Shown here: piece after piece, positions 39,510-52,477 of the stretch
How the letters are laid out: every line of letters starts with the position of its first letter
Numbering within the stretch: position 1 is the stretch's first letter
Source: Diphasiastrum complanatum
Lineage: Eukaryota; Streptophyta; Lycopodiopsida; Lycopodiales; Lycopodiaceae
Assembly: GCA_029204225.1 (NCBI GenBank)
Contig: CM055095.1
Span: forward strand, 34,805,078-34,869,077
Direction of reading: 5' to 3'
Length of the DNA: 64,000 bases
The notes under the pieces: generated by a model
What the model was told of the DNA's origin: nothing
The model's database searches: none
Seen by the model: only the letters and a program-made list of their open reading frames with translations
Position numbers and translations under genes: made by a program

Positions 39510-40639
39510 TAAGTCACTTCATATGTCATTAAATTATTCTAATATTGGTGATATCTTAGGTATCTCCTTGTAACATTGCAATAAATTGCGTATTTTGTTT
39601 GTAGCTCAGACGACTGGAGAATATATAGAAGATTCATACGTCACATCCGCTTTACGATGGGCTTTGCTAATAAGTCTCCATTGTGATCACACTTTGTCAA
39701 ATTATTTCTGCCGGTCAATCAGGATTCAATACCAGGGCAGGTATTCTTCTTTACAACTGAATTATGATTTGCAGACCTACCTATTGGTTCTATCATACTT
39801 TATCCTCAGTTGTGAAAAACCTTATGGATTACTAGGTTCACTACAGCAGGCATACATTTGAATCAGAGTGGAAATGGCATCAATCATTGCTTTGTAGATG
39901 TCAAAGAATTTATTCATAAACAATGCAATTTCGTCATTTGATTGGTCAAAACGACATCACAACGTTGCAAGCAAGCTCCATAAGGCTCTAGTCTACATTT
40001 TTATAAATGTGAAAATGTATCTTGGACATATCTTGATTGTTGCATTTGGAAATACTAATGTTTTGAACCACATGTTTCAAGTTTTATGAAGCAAGATCGA
40101 GCAAAATACCAAAGAAATTGCAAATAGAGTCTAGGTAATGGTCAACCCATTGTCTTTTAACATCTAAACTATTTTGCAAAGCGATCGATTTGTGCTAAAT
40201 TCTCACCATTCAAAGACTGATAATATATGTTCCAATTTTAAGAGGCTATGGGATGTCTAATTTTCACTTCCTTTGCAATGATAATGTTCACAGGGTAAGT
40301 GGTAGACACTTCAAGTTTTACAATAGCTTTTTCTTTTTTCACATCTTTAGAGGATAAGCAACTAAAGTTGACACATTCAAACTTGGATGTAAATAATAGT
40401 AAACAATGTAGTGTATAATTGTAGATAGGATAGCTTTTAATCCTTGAGGGCAAGATTGGTTTCTCGTTTGAATAGGATTTTGACTTCAATTTGTATCATG
40501 AAAACTATTTGTATGTTCCTTAGTAGTTGATTGGGGTTAAAATTATTAACTTTGGGAAGAGGAAAGGAGGCCTTCATCACCATGCCACTTATTCAGGGCC
40601 ATAACGGAAGACTTCTAATTAGCATAAACAAATTATGTA

Positions 40640-40664
40640 TACATACATACATACATACATACAT
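40640..40664. repeat. (CATA)n microsatellite
   Basis: About six TACA/CATA units, with a looser continuation to about 40700. Confidence 0.95.
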
Positions 40665-40822
40665 TATGCACATAAGAAATTATCTATACATACATATACA
40701 TAATATATGTACGCTTGCCATAAGGATTATGGATCGTATCTCATCCACTTGAACTTCAATAGTAGATAGGGAGACGAGAAGGTATCATCATATTCAAGAT
40801 GGAAGCAATCTTAAGAAAAGGT

Positions 40823-40823
<1 letters not shown>

Positions 40824-40901
<78 letters not shown>
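40824..40901. repeat. (GA)n microsatellite, about 78 bp
   Basis: Uninterrupted GA dinucleotides, followed by a short GATGATGATG tract. Confidence 0.98.
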
Positions 40902-40904
<3 letters not shown>

Positions 40905-41673
40905 TTGTTGATGATGATGATGATGGGTGTCATTGAATATATGAGCCAACAGTCGCTACATGAGTTTGCTATTCTGCTTCCAAGGCAAAGCATACAAAAC
41001 TAGTAAAAATTATTTGTTGGCTATAGAGTCATTTTTCATTGTATTTACAACCTAAGCATTGGCACCACATAGCTTAATATTTTGTGGGATGTATATTTTC
41101 TCCAGAATGAAAATGTTGCCTTTGTAAACCTTTGTTGGCATATACTTAGCTAGAAATATGCTCTACATGGACTTAGTTACCCATGTCCCACCAGCATGGA
41201 CTTTGGTACTTGCCTCTATATGACCGATTAAAGTCAATGCTTGTATTAGCCCAATTAAAGTCAATGTCTATACTCATGATGGACTACGTTAATAATGTAC
41301 ATGCCCAACAAGTTGAGCATTGACATTGCTAACAAAGTCTTTGTTCTAGCCAATCACAATTAAGTCCTTGCTAGAAAAAAAAAATGCATCTGAATTCAAT
41401 ATTCACATGCTTACATAAGTTTTATAGCCAAATAAAGTAATCTCAAATTTGCAAAATCCAAAAGATATTTTGACACAAAAACCATATTTAATGCTTGACA
41501 TGAGAACCGAGTTGAGATTAGAACTTGGAGATAAATTTCATGGTATATTGATGGGCTTTTCTTGTTCACCTACTTGGTGTAACTAGTGTCTATCTTTTTC
41601 TGAGGTGTAGTTTATAAAAAAACTCGCTAGGTTAGGGCATGGTAGTTTTATGAATGACTTCAAGCATTCATTT

Positions 41674-42183
41674 AGGTAGATAGACGACATTTGCTTCATT
41701 AATAACCCTCATATTAAACTCTTTATATACAAATCACAAATAAGAACATTGGATAATACTTTTTGGATATATCCATTGGATTTTTTGAAAATAGAACAAA
41801 AGTCCTCAGAAGATAATATTGTTAGCATCTTAAATATTTCTATTGCTTTTGATCCTGTCACAAAATTAACACAATTTTTCAAATTTGACAAAAGACGAGA
41901 ATTACCTTTTCCCTTCCTGGAATATATACATTTGGCTTCAAATAGACCAATTTATAACTCTTACAAGAGTATTATTTCTCAAGTTGTTTCCACAATATAC
42001 TGTTGTATTAAATATCAAAATTTCATAAAAGAAGTAGGAATTATGGTTGATGCTTTCCAAAGAAATGGTTTTCTGAGGGATAAACTTTGCCTTATCATCA
42101 ATAAACTTCTTCAAAAGGATACATTCCTTGGTTTATCTTATGCCTTACCACATAGTATTGATGGTCTGACAGTGGGCAGTTAG
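41674..42183 (+). mobile_element. Probable Penelope-like reverse transcriptase fragment
   Basis: The frame reads R-stop-IDDICFINNP at 41674, fitting an RT catalytic box (aromatic-I-D-D) whose aromatic residue has become a stop. It continues open to 42183: IYPLDFLKIEQKSSEDN, SILNISIAFDPVTKL, FDKRRELPFPFLEYIH, SNRPIYNSYKSIISQVV and FQRNGFLRDKL. The spacing of box, IYPxxL, a short LDxxI-like segment, FDKRxxxPFPF and SNxPxxxSYxxxxSQ fits the C-terminal half of Penelope-type RTs as I know them, not LINE, copia or gypsy. No upstream RT fingers or GIY-YIG nuclease was found. The family call is from memory of motifs. Confidence 0.5.
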
Positions 42184-42246
42184 CTATCCCTTACGGGGAG
42201 CTAACTGCCCCCTAAGGGATTCACTAACTATGGGACTGTTGGTGGG

Positions 42247-44124
<1,878 letters not shown>

Positions 44125-44166
44125 TGTGTGTGTGTGTGTGTGTGTGTGTGTCTCTCTCTCTCTCTC
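44125..44166. repeat. (GT)n-(CT)n compound microsatellite
   Basis: GT at 44125-44150 then CT to 44166; followed by catggactcttctttat. Confidence 0.97.
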
Positions 44167-44267
44167 ATGGACTCTTCTTTATTTTAAAGTACGTCCCCTG
44201 GTCAAATCACAAAAAAAATTACTTAGCTAGAGGTTCTAAAGGTTATGCCATCAGCTCAGATTTCTGT

Positions 44268-44567
44268 ACTTCTGGGTACTTGCGTGATCTTTGCTGGTAC
44301 TCTCTAGAGCGTGAGGGCAAAACGAGTTTCGCGACATTTTTCGTGTCGTGTTGTTGATTTCGTTTTGCTCGTCTGTCTTTCTCTCGTATTGGACCGCAAA
44401 AGATTCTTGTTCGTGAATCTTTCGTGTTTGCGAACCGCTCATCTTCGTCTCCTTTGACTTTTTTGTTCGCGAAACGTTTTGTGTTTCGTGTCTTCTGACT
44501 TTCTTGTTCGCGAACGTCTTTGTCAAGTTGAGGGCTAAAAGCTAGTAAGGCTTTGTAGTTAGAAACA
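44268..44567 (-). repeat. Copia 3' LTR piece (CoK family)
   Basis: Similar over its length to 56438-56741 (starting ttctgggtacttg), including repeated TTCGCGAA palindromes. It directly follows copia RNase H on the minus strand. Confidence 0.7.
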
Positions 44568-44641
44568 TTTTGTTTCTTCAGCTCCCTCTCAAAGCATGAT
44601 AGCTTTACGATCCCAAGACTGCTCCTCTATCTCTCAAAGAG

Positions 44642-44905
44642 TCATTTGTCCAGGGCTTTGGTGAAGATGTCAACAACCATGTCTTTCGTTTCGATGAAGG
44701 TGGTCTGCAGTATCTTCTTTTCAATTAGATCCCTGATCAAGTGGTACTTGATTGCAATGTGCTTCGTTCTGGAATGGAACACGAGATCTTTCGTCAGGTG
44801 TATTGTAGAGGTGTTGTCCATCTGCAAGACCATGGGCCCGTTCCTTGTTTCGCCCAATTCATCCAGGAATTGCCTTAGCAAGATTATGTTGTCGCGCAAC
44901 AACAA
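44642..44905 (-). pseudogene. Copia RNase H C-terminus (CoK family)
   Basis: Reads LLRQFLDELGETRNGPMVLQ, MDNTSTIHLTKDLVFHSRTK and KDMVVDIFTKALDK, the copia RNase H end, very close to CoK at 56800-57070. Truncated near 44900 where plus-strand GyG begins. Confidence 0.85.
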
Positions 44906-44939
44906 GCATCTAGAAACTGGACCAGAGTGCCACTTGGAT

Positions 44940-45103
44940 GCTTTGCATGTGGAGAAAATCACAGAGTTGCAGAATGTCCGAATAAAGAAAAATTTGTACC
45001 ATTCTGTCGTGATTGTGGTTATGGGCATTGCTATAAAGACAGTCCAGCAAGACCGAAGCCACCACCAGCTACAACTCCTGTAAATTTGATAACAATCAAG
45101 TGA
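44940..45103 (+). pseudogene. GyG zinc knuckles
   Basis: CFACGENHRVAEC followed by CRDCGYGHCYKDSP, two knuckles in tandem (the second lacks the last Cys), then a Pro-rich tail to a stop at about 45103. Typical nucleic-acid-binding end of gag. Confidence 0.75.
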
Positions 45104-45276
45104 AGACCAATAGCTCAGAATAAATCAAGTGTACCCTTGATGGTGGTCACCAGAGCACAGAAGCAGAAAGAACCAATAGCGGATCCAGTACCTGCTGATT
45201 CTATACCATTAACCGATATACCAACAACATCTGGAGTCTATCCAAATCTTCACGCAAAAAAAAAAGATATTAGGAT

Positions 45277-46238
45277 ATGAGGCATTGGATTAAACATCTG
45301 CAAGAAGAAGAGGAGCTTGAAGTTGCTAAAGCAACAGCCAAAGTTCGTTCTTCACCATTGCACCCACCAAGAAATTCATGTATAGATATGAATGATCAGT
45401 TGCATCATCATGAAGAACCCTTCAAGATGACTAAACCGGAAGCATCGCAAATAGAACTGCTCATGAATATTTTATCTAGTAAGATTAATATTTCATTGGG
45501 AGAGTTCCTGAAGTTGGTGCCAAAAGCAAAAGAAGTCTTAGCGCAAAAATTGGCTCAAGAGAACCAGAAGTCCATCAAGAGCCACTTTTTTGTCCTGGAT
45601 TTGAAGAATCTAATGAAGTACTCCATATTGGATCCGCTTGGTAAAGTGAACAAAAGAATATCACTCTGCCAATACAACATAGACAATTTCCTAAGGAAGC
45701 AGCTGTGATAGATGGCGGTTCAGGAGTTTATCTAATTTCTACAAAGCTATGTGCAAAATGAGGCCTTACAAAGATCAAGCCTGTGACTTTTGCCATTAAG
45801 CTAGCTGATCAAACTACAGTTCGTCCGTGAGGAATGGTTGAAGATATACCAGTCAGAATTGCGGGAGTACAGTTCGTCATTACTTTTGTAGTAATGGACT
45901 TACCAGAAGCACCAACTGTCTATCGAGTCCTATTGGAACGTCCATGGTTACGAGTTGCACAAGTAATTCATAACTGGGGTACCGAAAAAATCACTTTTGA
46001 AAATTGTGAACGTGCAGTCAAAGTTGATCTTGCAATTTGGACTATCAAATTCGTGGTTCAAAAAGAGGATGATGATCATACTTGTGACCGACCAGAGAAA
46101 AATTTGGGAGTTCATTACGATTCTCAAACAGATATTGTCAACTGGAATGAAGCTCTTGCAACGATTGATTGTATAACAGGATATATGTGTCAACAAGATA
46201 ATCAGTCAGATTTGAGCAGGATTTCTTTATTAGATTGA
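45277..46238 (+). pseudogene. GyG gag-pol linker and aspartic protease
   Basis: 45277-45708 encodes HWIKHLQEEEELEVAKA and MTKPEASQIELLMNILSSK, a linker. Protease active site VIDGGSGVYLIS (D-G-G where D-S/T-G is usual) spans the frame end near 45705-45740. 45834-46238 resumes with YRVLLERPWLR, the retropepsin C-terminal GRPWL-like motif, with Gly changed to Glu. Broken by frame changes. Confidence 0.72.
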
Positions 46239-46241
46239 ACT

Positions 46242-47085
46242 TTGGATACATCGATCACTTTTCCATTGAATGTGCTGAATGTAGCTTGGATATCAACGAA
46301 AACTATACCAGATCCGATTGAAGATGACCTCATACCTGTGAGTCATGCCTTGACTTATGATGACAATGTAGAACTTACGGATGAGCAGATTATAAATCAT
46401 ATGGATTCGACCAGATTTGGAGTGCATAGTGTTCTTGATAAACCAACAATAAAACCGCCCAAAGTAGATATATTGAAGGAAGACAGGATCACAGAGTCAA
46501 TGACGAAGAAACTCGCCAAGCAACATTATAATACGATCCTGAAATGGAAAAATCCTCCTCAAAAGATTGATTCAGAGAATGTGCCACCCTTACTTGATAA
46601 AGGCAAGGGAAAAGTCGAGGATGATTCTACAAGTCAGAATTCTAGCAAGACATCATCGTCTCGAAATTCATCACCTCCACGATCAATTCTTGCTAAGAAG
46701 GCTAAGCGAAGATCCAAGACAAGTCCTTTTGAAAAGGAACAAGCAGATGTAGTCCAGCATGATATGCCCGAACATTTTAAATGGTATACACTGGATGATG
46801 TGGTTATCATGTTACCTAAAGCACATCGTGAACCCGAGGAACACGTGCCAGACTCGAAAGATGTTTACGATGGCCCAACTAGGACACAACCAATGAATCT
46901 TGCTGAACCAGGAGAACCACAAAAGATTGTACAAGTTGGATCACAACTTAATCCTGAATAGTATCAAGCACTCCACTTGTTACTTATTAAGTATCAAGAT
47001 TGCTTTGCATGGACTTATCAAGATCTGAAGGGTATTCCGACGTCAGTTATTGAACATACCATACCTTTAGTACATGTTAATTTCA
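46242..47085 (+). pseudogene. GyG protease-RT linker and RT opening
   Basis: A 239-codon acidic, Ser-rich linker (46242-46961) includes SSKTSSSRNSSPPRSILAKK, then YQDCFAWTYQDLKGIPTSVI at 46990-47050, the RT opening of Athila/Tat-like gypsy elements. Coding sense ends at about 47085. Confidence 0.7.
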
Positions 47086-47722
47086 GCTTTTGTAGGTGTG
47101 TCTTGATATCACTATATACACAAAAATCATCAATAAATATTTCCAGAAAGGTTCTTATAAAGGCAGCAAAATTTAACATCATGATTCACTGAAAAGTAGC
47201 TGGTGCATTACAAAGACCATAGGGCATTTTGTTGTAGGCATAAGTGTCCCAATCCGTGGTGAATGTGGTCTTTGAACGATCCTCCTTTCACACTCCAACC
47301 TGATTATATCCAGAAAATCCGTCACAGAAACTGTAGCGCTCTTGACCAGCAACCTGATCTAAGATGGAATCAGTGAAGGGCAGAGGATGATGGTCCTTCC
47401 TTGTGGCAGCATTGAGTTTGCGAAAATCTTGGCATATTCGTATTTTGCCAGTCTTCTTCTTTGGGACGACAATAATGGGTGAAACCCATTCACCGCTTAA
47501 GACGAGATAGATAATACCTGCCTTAAGGTGCTTGTTGAGTTCATCCTTAACCATGAGAGAGTACTTGGGATTGAGACGATATTGTCTCTGTCGTACAGGT
47601 ACAACATCTTCCTTAAGATCAATACGGTGCTCTCCGAATTCTGTAGGTATACCTTTCAAATCGTCGAGCGACCAGGCAAAAACATCTTGATACTCCTTCA
47701 ATAATTCAGTGAATTCTGCCAA
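47086..47722 (-). pseudogene. GyH reverse transcriptase N-terminal half
   Basis: Opens KEYQDVFAWSLDDLKGIPTE, then SPIIVVPKKKTGKIRICQDF and RKLNAATRKDHHPLPF, a D-Q-V-A-G segment, and CDGFSGYNQVGV followed by an in-frame stop. It then continues TTFTTDWDTYAYNKMPYGLC and FLEIFIDDFCVYS, the catalytic F-x-D-D box, before the joint at about 47085. Confidence 0.85.
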
Positions 47723-47728
47723 CTCCGA

Positions 47729-49540
47729 TTATCCAAGTGACTTTGAAACATGCACAAATCTGCTAGGTGCAAGTTCAATTAGTTCAGTAGAATCTGGTAA
47801 TATGATACCTTCTGTCATATTGGCCTTGGTATGGCCATGAATTTCGCGCACGGTTGACTCAATAGATGTATTCTTGTTTTCAACCTGGTTCTTGTTACCA
47901 AATTCGTGTTCAGATTTGTCACTCAAATCATCGGACTCTTTCGAGTTCGTGTTTGCAACTTCAGTTTCTTCATACGAAACATCCGCTTCAGCGTTGCAGG
48001 CATCGAAGAATTCTTCTTCGTCAACATTCTCATAACATTCAAAGTACTGCACTTCGATGTCAGATGCATTGAAAAAAATATTTAAGGCATAAAAAGATTC
48101 TTCTGAGGTAAAACTGGTGCCAGACAAAGGAGTTTCACCTTCATATTTGTCATGACTCCAGGTGATTATTTGCTCTGCTGGCTTACCTCGATTATTGGTC
48201 TCACCAGTCTGAAATCTCAGCTCTGTGGATTTCCAATGAACATTTGCGTTTGATTGATAAAGCCAGGGTCGTCCAATTAGCACAGAATAAGATGAAAAAC
48301 TGAGTGGTTTGATAATTATGAAATTCATTGTGAAAGGCTTGGCTTGAATGTAAACAGTGACATCCTTCAGTTCTCCAACAGGTTTTTGTCGCGTCGAATC
48401 AGCTAACTTTATGTTTCGCTGTGTCAATTGAATGTTAGTTAGCCCCAAAGCATGGGCTGTGTCTTCTGTTATTGTGTTTACACTGGAACCAGAATCAATT
48501 GGCACTTTTTTGATCAGGCATCCCGCAATGGTAACATCAATTTCAGGTGCATCGAGATCACCTAAATCAATAGACAAAACACCAGCATCTGGCAAAGAAA
48601 CTTTTTTCTTCTTTTTAGAGATAGAAAGACCTTTCAGTTCCTTTCTGTAATAAGTGTTGTCTGCCAACAACTGTTCAAAAGTAATGTTCGGACGAAGAGA
48701 TCCAATATCAGTCACGATGTCATAGTCCTTCATTTTTGATTTTGTGATTGGCTTGTCGATAACAACACTAGACAATTTAGTCTTCACGATTTCTTTGTCC
48801 CCTTCCTCGAAAGTGACCACCTTCTCTGCAGTAGCTGATTGAAGTTCAGTGCTGATAATTTCCTTCGCTTCTGCTGAGATATCTTTTGCAAATAACTTTG
48901 CAGCATCGCGGTCATAGTCGAGGTCATCTTTAAGATCTTCTTTAGTCGTAGACTTGTTCATTGACTTGCTAGAAGATTTCTTCTTCGAGGATTTTCTACG
49001 CTTCGTTGAAGATTTCTGTTCAGGTTTTGAGGAGCCTTTGCTTCTCGTTGTGATTTTGAAAATCTTCTCCACGTCACTTGGCCAGGACTGGTCTTCTGTT
49101 TTCGCCAATTTTCCTTTAATAACGTCAATTCTCTGCACAACAGCATCAGTCGAAGCTTTCGCTTTCGTGTCTGCAGCAGCTAGTGTTGCTACATACTGAT
49201 ATTTGGGTCGCGGCTTCTGCGGCTGAGGGCAGTCAGGATACTTGTGGCCAGACTCTCTACAATTCGAGCAACGATACATAACCAATTGGCTTTCGTGGTT
49301 GAGGAAAGTTAGGAGAAAAATGTCACGGCTCTCCACAGTTGTAACAGTTGCCCAAAATTGGTTTAGTCGTGGTTTGAAACTTCGCTGGTCCAACAAATTC
49401 AGGAGGATTATGTCTTCTTGGTGCGAACTTGGGTCTGTCCTGCTGGGCTGATGCTGTAGTACCCTGAACATAGTTAGTAGTCGCATCATTTTGAAAAATA
49501 AAAAGTACCTCCTGGGCAGGATCTTCAATATATTTGACAT
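47729..49540 (-). CDS. GyH third zinc knuckle, linker and aspartic protease (open)
   Basis: A 603-codon open frame. Near residue 85 is the knuckle CSNCRESGHKYPDC. A Lys/Ser-rich stretch (KSSTKRRKSSKKKSSSKS) follows. Retropepsin has VPIDSGSSVNTITEDTAHAL (D-S-G) and SSYSVLIGRPWLYQSNANVH. A Glu/Asp-rich tail leads to RT, separated from it by a stop at 47729. This is the longest undamaged piece of GyH. Confidence 0.82.
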   Translation of the reverse strand: MSNILKILPRRYFLFFKMMRLLTMFRVLQHQPSRTDPSSHQEDIILLNLLDQRSFKPRLNQFWATVTTVESRDIFLLTFLNHESQLVMYRCSNCRESGHKYPDCPQPQKPRPKYQYVATLAAADTKAKASTDAVVQRIDVIKGKLAKTEDQSWPSDVEKIFKITTRSKGSSKPEQKSSTKRRKSSKKKSSSKSMNKSTTKEDLKDDLDYDRDAAKLFAKDISAEAKEIISTELQSATAEKVVTFEEGDKEIVKTKLSSVVIDKPITKSKMKDYDIVTDIGSLRPNITFEQLLADNTYYRKELKGLSISKKKKKVSLPDAGVLSIDLGDLDAPEIDVTIAGCLIKKVPIDSGSSVNTITEDTAHALGLTNIQLTQRNIKLADSTRQKPVGELKDVTVYIQAKPFTMNFIIIKPLSFSSYSVLIGRPWLYQSNANVHWKSTELRFQTGETNNRGKPAEQIITWSHDKYEGETPLSGTSFTSEESFYALNIFFNASDIEVQYFECYENVDEEEFFDACNAEADVSYEETEVANTNSKESDDLSDKSEHEFGNKNQVENKNTSIESTVREIHGHTKANMTEGIILPDSTELIELAPSRFVHVSKSLG

Positions 49541-50593
49541 TCACAGTGGTGCAGTCCTCTTTAGTGTGTCCAGAAGTTCCGCATTTCATACACCACATTC
49601 ATGAGTTGGAAGAAGACGCTTTTGGTCTTTTGTCTGCAACTTCAGAGATCTGCACTTTCAAGTTATTAAACTTTTTATTAAGGTCAGCCATATTACTCTT
49701 CCAAAGCTTTTCAACTTTAGAAGTTGACGACTTATCCTCGACAACTTTCGTGTCGTCCTTTCGTTTGGTTCGTCATTTGTTCTTTCTTTCTCCTTTTAGC
49801 TTTTGATTCTGATGAATCGCTGCTTTCAAATTTCGAGCTTGAAGAACTGGTACTTGAGTCAGAATCTGAATCATCATCGCTATCACTGGAATCAGTTTAG
49901 ACTTTCGAGATCTTTTAGTTGAGCATCTCTTAAGTGCTAGTTTCGAGGTCTCAAATTTTTTTGCACTAGCTATTACTGCTGCTAAGGAGGTCATGTCCCC
50001 TTGTCTGCAATACCGATCAATCTTTTGTGGTAAACCAGCCAAAAACCATTCGATCTGCATATCAACGAGATATACACCGGTTAGTTTTCCTATAAGATTT
50101 TTAACCTTTCGTGTATATTTGCGAAGGAATTCTTTACTCATCTTCTAAACATTGTTCAGACATCTGAGAATTCTAGATTTGTAACCGATTTCTCTGAACT
50201 GGTTCAGAAACGCATCTTTCAACAAGTACCAGGTTTCTACACAGCCTGGTTCACCTGACTATACCATGGGCGCATTTGCTTTCTTAGCAAACCAGGGAAG
50301 ATGCGTAGTTTATCTACGCCAGTTCCTTCGTTATTTGCATTAGTGATTGACTCAAATTACGAGACCTAGCTATTTGCATCATCGAAAGAAGTCCTTTTAA
50401 AATAATCGTACTTAATTTTTGAGATAGAAGTGAAATGTGCAGCAGGACCCTCCATACCGAAGCTAATTAGGAGTTCAAGTAACTGAGCAGTCATTTTGTC
50501 TAGATTTCTTCGACTAGTACTTTCACTCTGTCTTCGTAAAAATTCCTCTCTAAGCTTACAGTATCGTTCTAATCTGGATTCTCTATCTAACAT
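49323..50593 (-). pseudogene. GyH gag
   Basis: 50593-50366 starts MLDRESRLERYCKLREEF and could be the gag start. 50141-49773 carries FLRKYTRKVKNLIGKLTGVY and AGLPQKIDRYCRQGDM, the capsid C-terminal part. 49598-49323 carries knuckle CMKCGTSGHTKEDC and the start of a second, CYNCGEP. Several frame changes and a damaged stretch at 50142-50365. Confidence 0.72.
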
Positions 50594-50646
50594 ACACTAG
50601 AGATGGAGATGAATGTGTCAAATTTCTTATAACTTTCCTAGACTAT

Positions 50647-50664
50647 CCCCGGCAACGACGCCAA
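50647..50664 (-). other. GyH primer-binding site (tRNA-Asp type)
   Basis: Minus strand TTGGCGTCGTTGCCGGGG, one base from the TTGGCGCCGTTGCCGGGG sequence found after the 5' LTR of plant Athila-like elements and other Tat-branch gypsies. Confidence 0.82.
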
Positions 50665-50668
50665 AAAT

Positions 50669-51919
50669 TGGTATATGTCGTACTATACCAACAAGGTTAA
50701 TATAGATTTTGTAGAAAATAGTATCGTTCCCACAAAGGACAATGTTAGAAAGTTATATTTTTGGTACAATTTATGATAAGTGGTTTCGAGTGTAATTTTG
50801 GTTGTCGACAGACATTAAAAAATTATCAGTATTACTTGTGTTTGGGGAATGTAATGTTAATAATTCAGAACAACAATCTGGCCTCTATCAAATCGAATGA
50901 AACACGTTCCACAGATGAGACGTTATCAAAGTAGTATAGCAGTGCTACACTCTGGTTGATTAAGATGTCAACAGAGAATCGAGAAATATTTGATGTATTC
51001 GCGACTGTGCAGACAATTAATTAATCGCGTTCGCGAACTGTTTGTTTTTAGACAGAAGCCCTCAACAACTTAAGTCCAATTAATGGTTAAAGAACACGAA
51101 TAGTTTTAGAGCACGTTAGAAACTTATGTCAATTACAATCAGGAACACAGATCAAAGACTCAATTCTTCAGACAGAGACTGTCATCTCATATGTATACAT
51201 ACAACTTTATTCAATGAACGTGCTAGACTGTACCAAAGATAGTCGTTATTTGAGTGCCGAAAAGAAAGTATTCGCGACAGACAAATAAGATGGTTTTAAG
51301 ACAGTTCTTTAGAGCATGTTTTACGGATACACAGCAAACGACTGTAATGCACTATAGAGTCTGTCCGATCAGAGAGTAATTCATGTAAGGCGTTAGAGAT
51401 TGCTAGTAGACTCAAGATCACTCACACTCAACGGTGCGGAGAACAGAGATAAGGGAGAATAACTCTCAGCACTCTATTCACTTCTTCAACCTCTTACATA
51501 TGCATAAACTCTTCTCTCTCGATGCTTGAGACTGAAGTGTGAGATCAATATATGTTCTACGAGGTGAACAAACACACCTCTAAAGCAACAGGTGCGTCGC
51601 TCCCGCGAAAGGGTCTAGCTAACAATTAGACTAAGTATACGTTCAATTATACCATAAGAAATATATTTAACTAAGAGTTAAGATTACTCTAGTTTAACAT
51701 GTCTTTTCATATCTAGTCGTTTTCTGTGGACGGCCTAGTAAAGGTTATCCAAGGTAATGTCTTTCCTTTTAAAGGTCTTGTCCTTAATTACAAGGAAGAA
51801 CTTAGGAGATATATTATCGAAAAATGACTTAGGCCTCTTCATGATTTATAGTTATCCAGCTCATATCTTCATTTTCAAGTCTATCATGCCATATTTATGT
51901 TGATATTCAATATTTAACA
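50669..51919 (-). repeat. GyH 5' LTR (about 1251 bp)
   Basis: Bounded by the primer site and by a TG...CA pair (tggtatat at 50669, tttaaca ending 51919), where copia integrase coding of CoI begins. The outer edge is inferred from the coding boundary, as there is no partner LTR. Contains a GTTCGCGAAC palindrome at 51029. Confidence 0.65.
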
Positions 51920-52440
51920 GTTTTGTGGCATCACACCTCTCAGCTAAGCCATTAGACTAAGGACTGTATGGAGTGATGAATTGGTGATCAATGCCTTGGC
52001 TTTGGCAATATTCCTTAAACTTGATAGAGATATATTCTCCACCATTGTATGACCTTAGGGCCTTGATCATCCTTCCAGTCTCCTTCTCTGCACGCTCCTT
52101 GAAGATTCTGAAGCAGTTGAAGGCTTCTGATTCTTCTTTATAAAGTACACCATAGTCCTTCTGGAAAATTCATCAATAAAAGTTATAAAATACTTTGCAT
52201 CTTTCAGTGAAGGATTTTTCATCGGGTCACAAATGTCTGAATGTACAATGTCTAACAATCCTCTAACAATATGCTGATGGCTTGATTTAAATGGATTCCT
52301 AGTATGTTTACCAACTAGACAGTCTTGACAGACAAGTAACTCGACTTTATCATGAGGATAGTCGAGATCAAGAACAATAGATTGTCTAGACATTTGTTGT
52401 ACAATAGCATGATTCAAGTGACCAAGTCTATAATGCCAAA
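51920..52440 (-). pseudogene. CoI integrase N-terminal part
   Basis: LVCQDCLVGKHTRNPF gives the CxxC of the zinc domain, then DIVHSDICDPMKNPSLKDAK and YFITFIDEFSRRTMVYFIKK, where the usual F-I-D-D-Y-S-R is F-I-D-E-F-S-R. The stretch below 52067 continues copia integrase in a shifted frame (a GGEYIS-like segment). Confidence 0.8.
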
Positions 52441-52477
52441 GTAAACTTTTATTTGCATGAATAGAAGCACTGCGCGC

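Larger units (their letters stand above)
38260..41673. other. Downstream of host gene; no supported gene
   Basis: The start should hold the 3' UTR; no clear polyadenylation signal was chosen. A near-duplicate pair of about 60-bp segments (aattttaaatc..tggag..tgt and ctctgtatccaagttactttg) lies near 38853-38940 and 38978-39070. Otherwise AT-rich with short frames. Confidence 0.45.
44925..47085 (+). mobile_element. GyG: Ty3/gypsy gag-protease-RT start
   Basis: Plus-strand gypsy piece from the zinc knuckles to the opening of RT, truncated at both ends. At about 47085 it meets the opposite-strand GyH inside RT. Relative of GyH: both have the opening FAWxxxDLKGIPT. Two or three frame breaks. Confidence 0.8.
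47086..51919 (-). mobile_element. GyH: gypsy element with Athila/Tat-type primer site, 5' half
   Basis: Reading down from 51919: a 1251-bp LTR, primer site, gag, three zinc knuckles, protease, and RT as far as the catalytic box, then truncated at the joint with GyG. The primer site and long LTR fit the Athila/Tat branch. RNase H, integrase and 3' LTR are absent. Confidence 0.82.
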
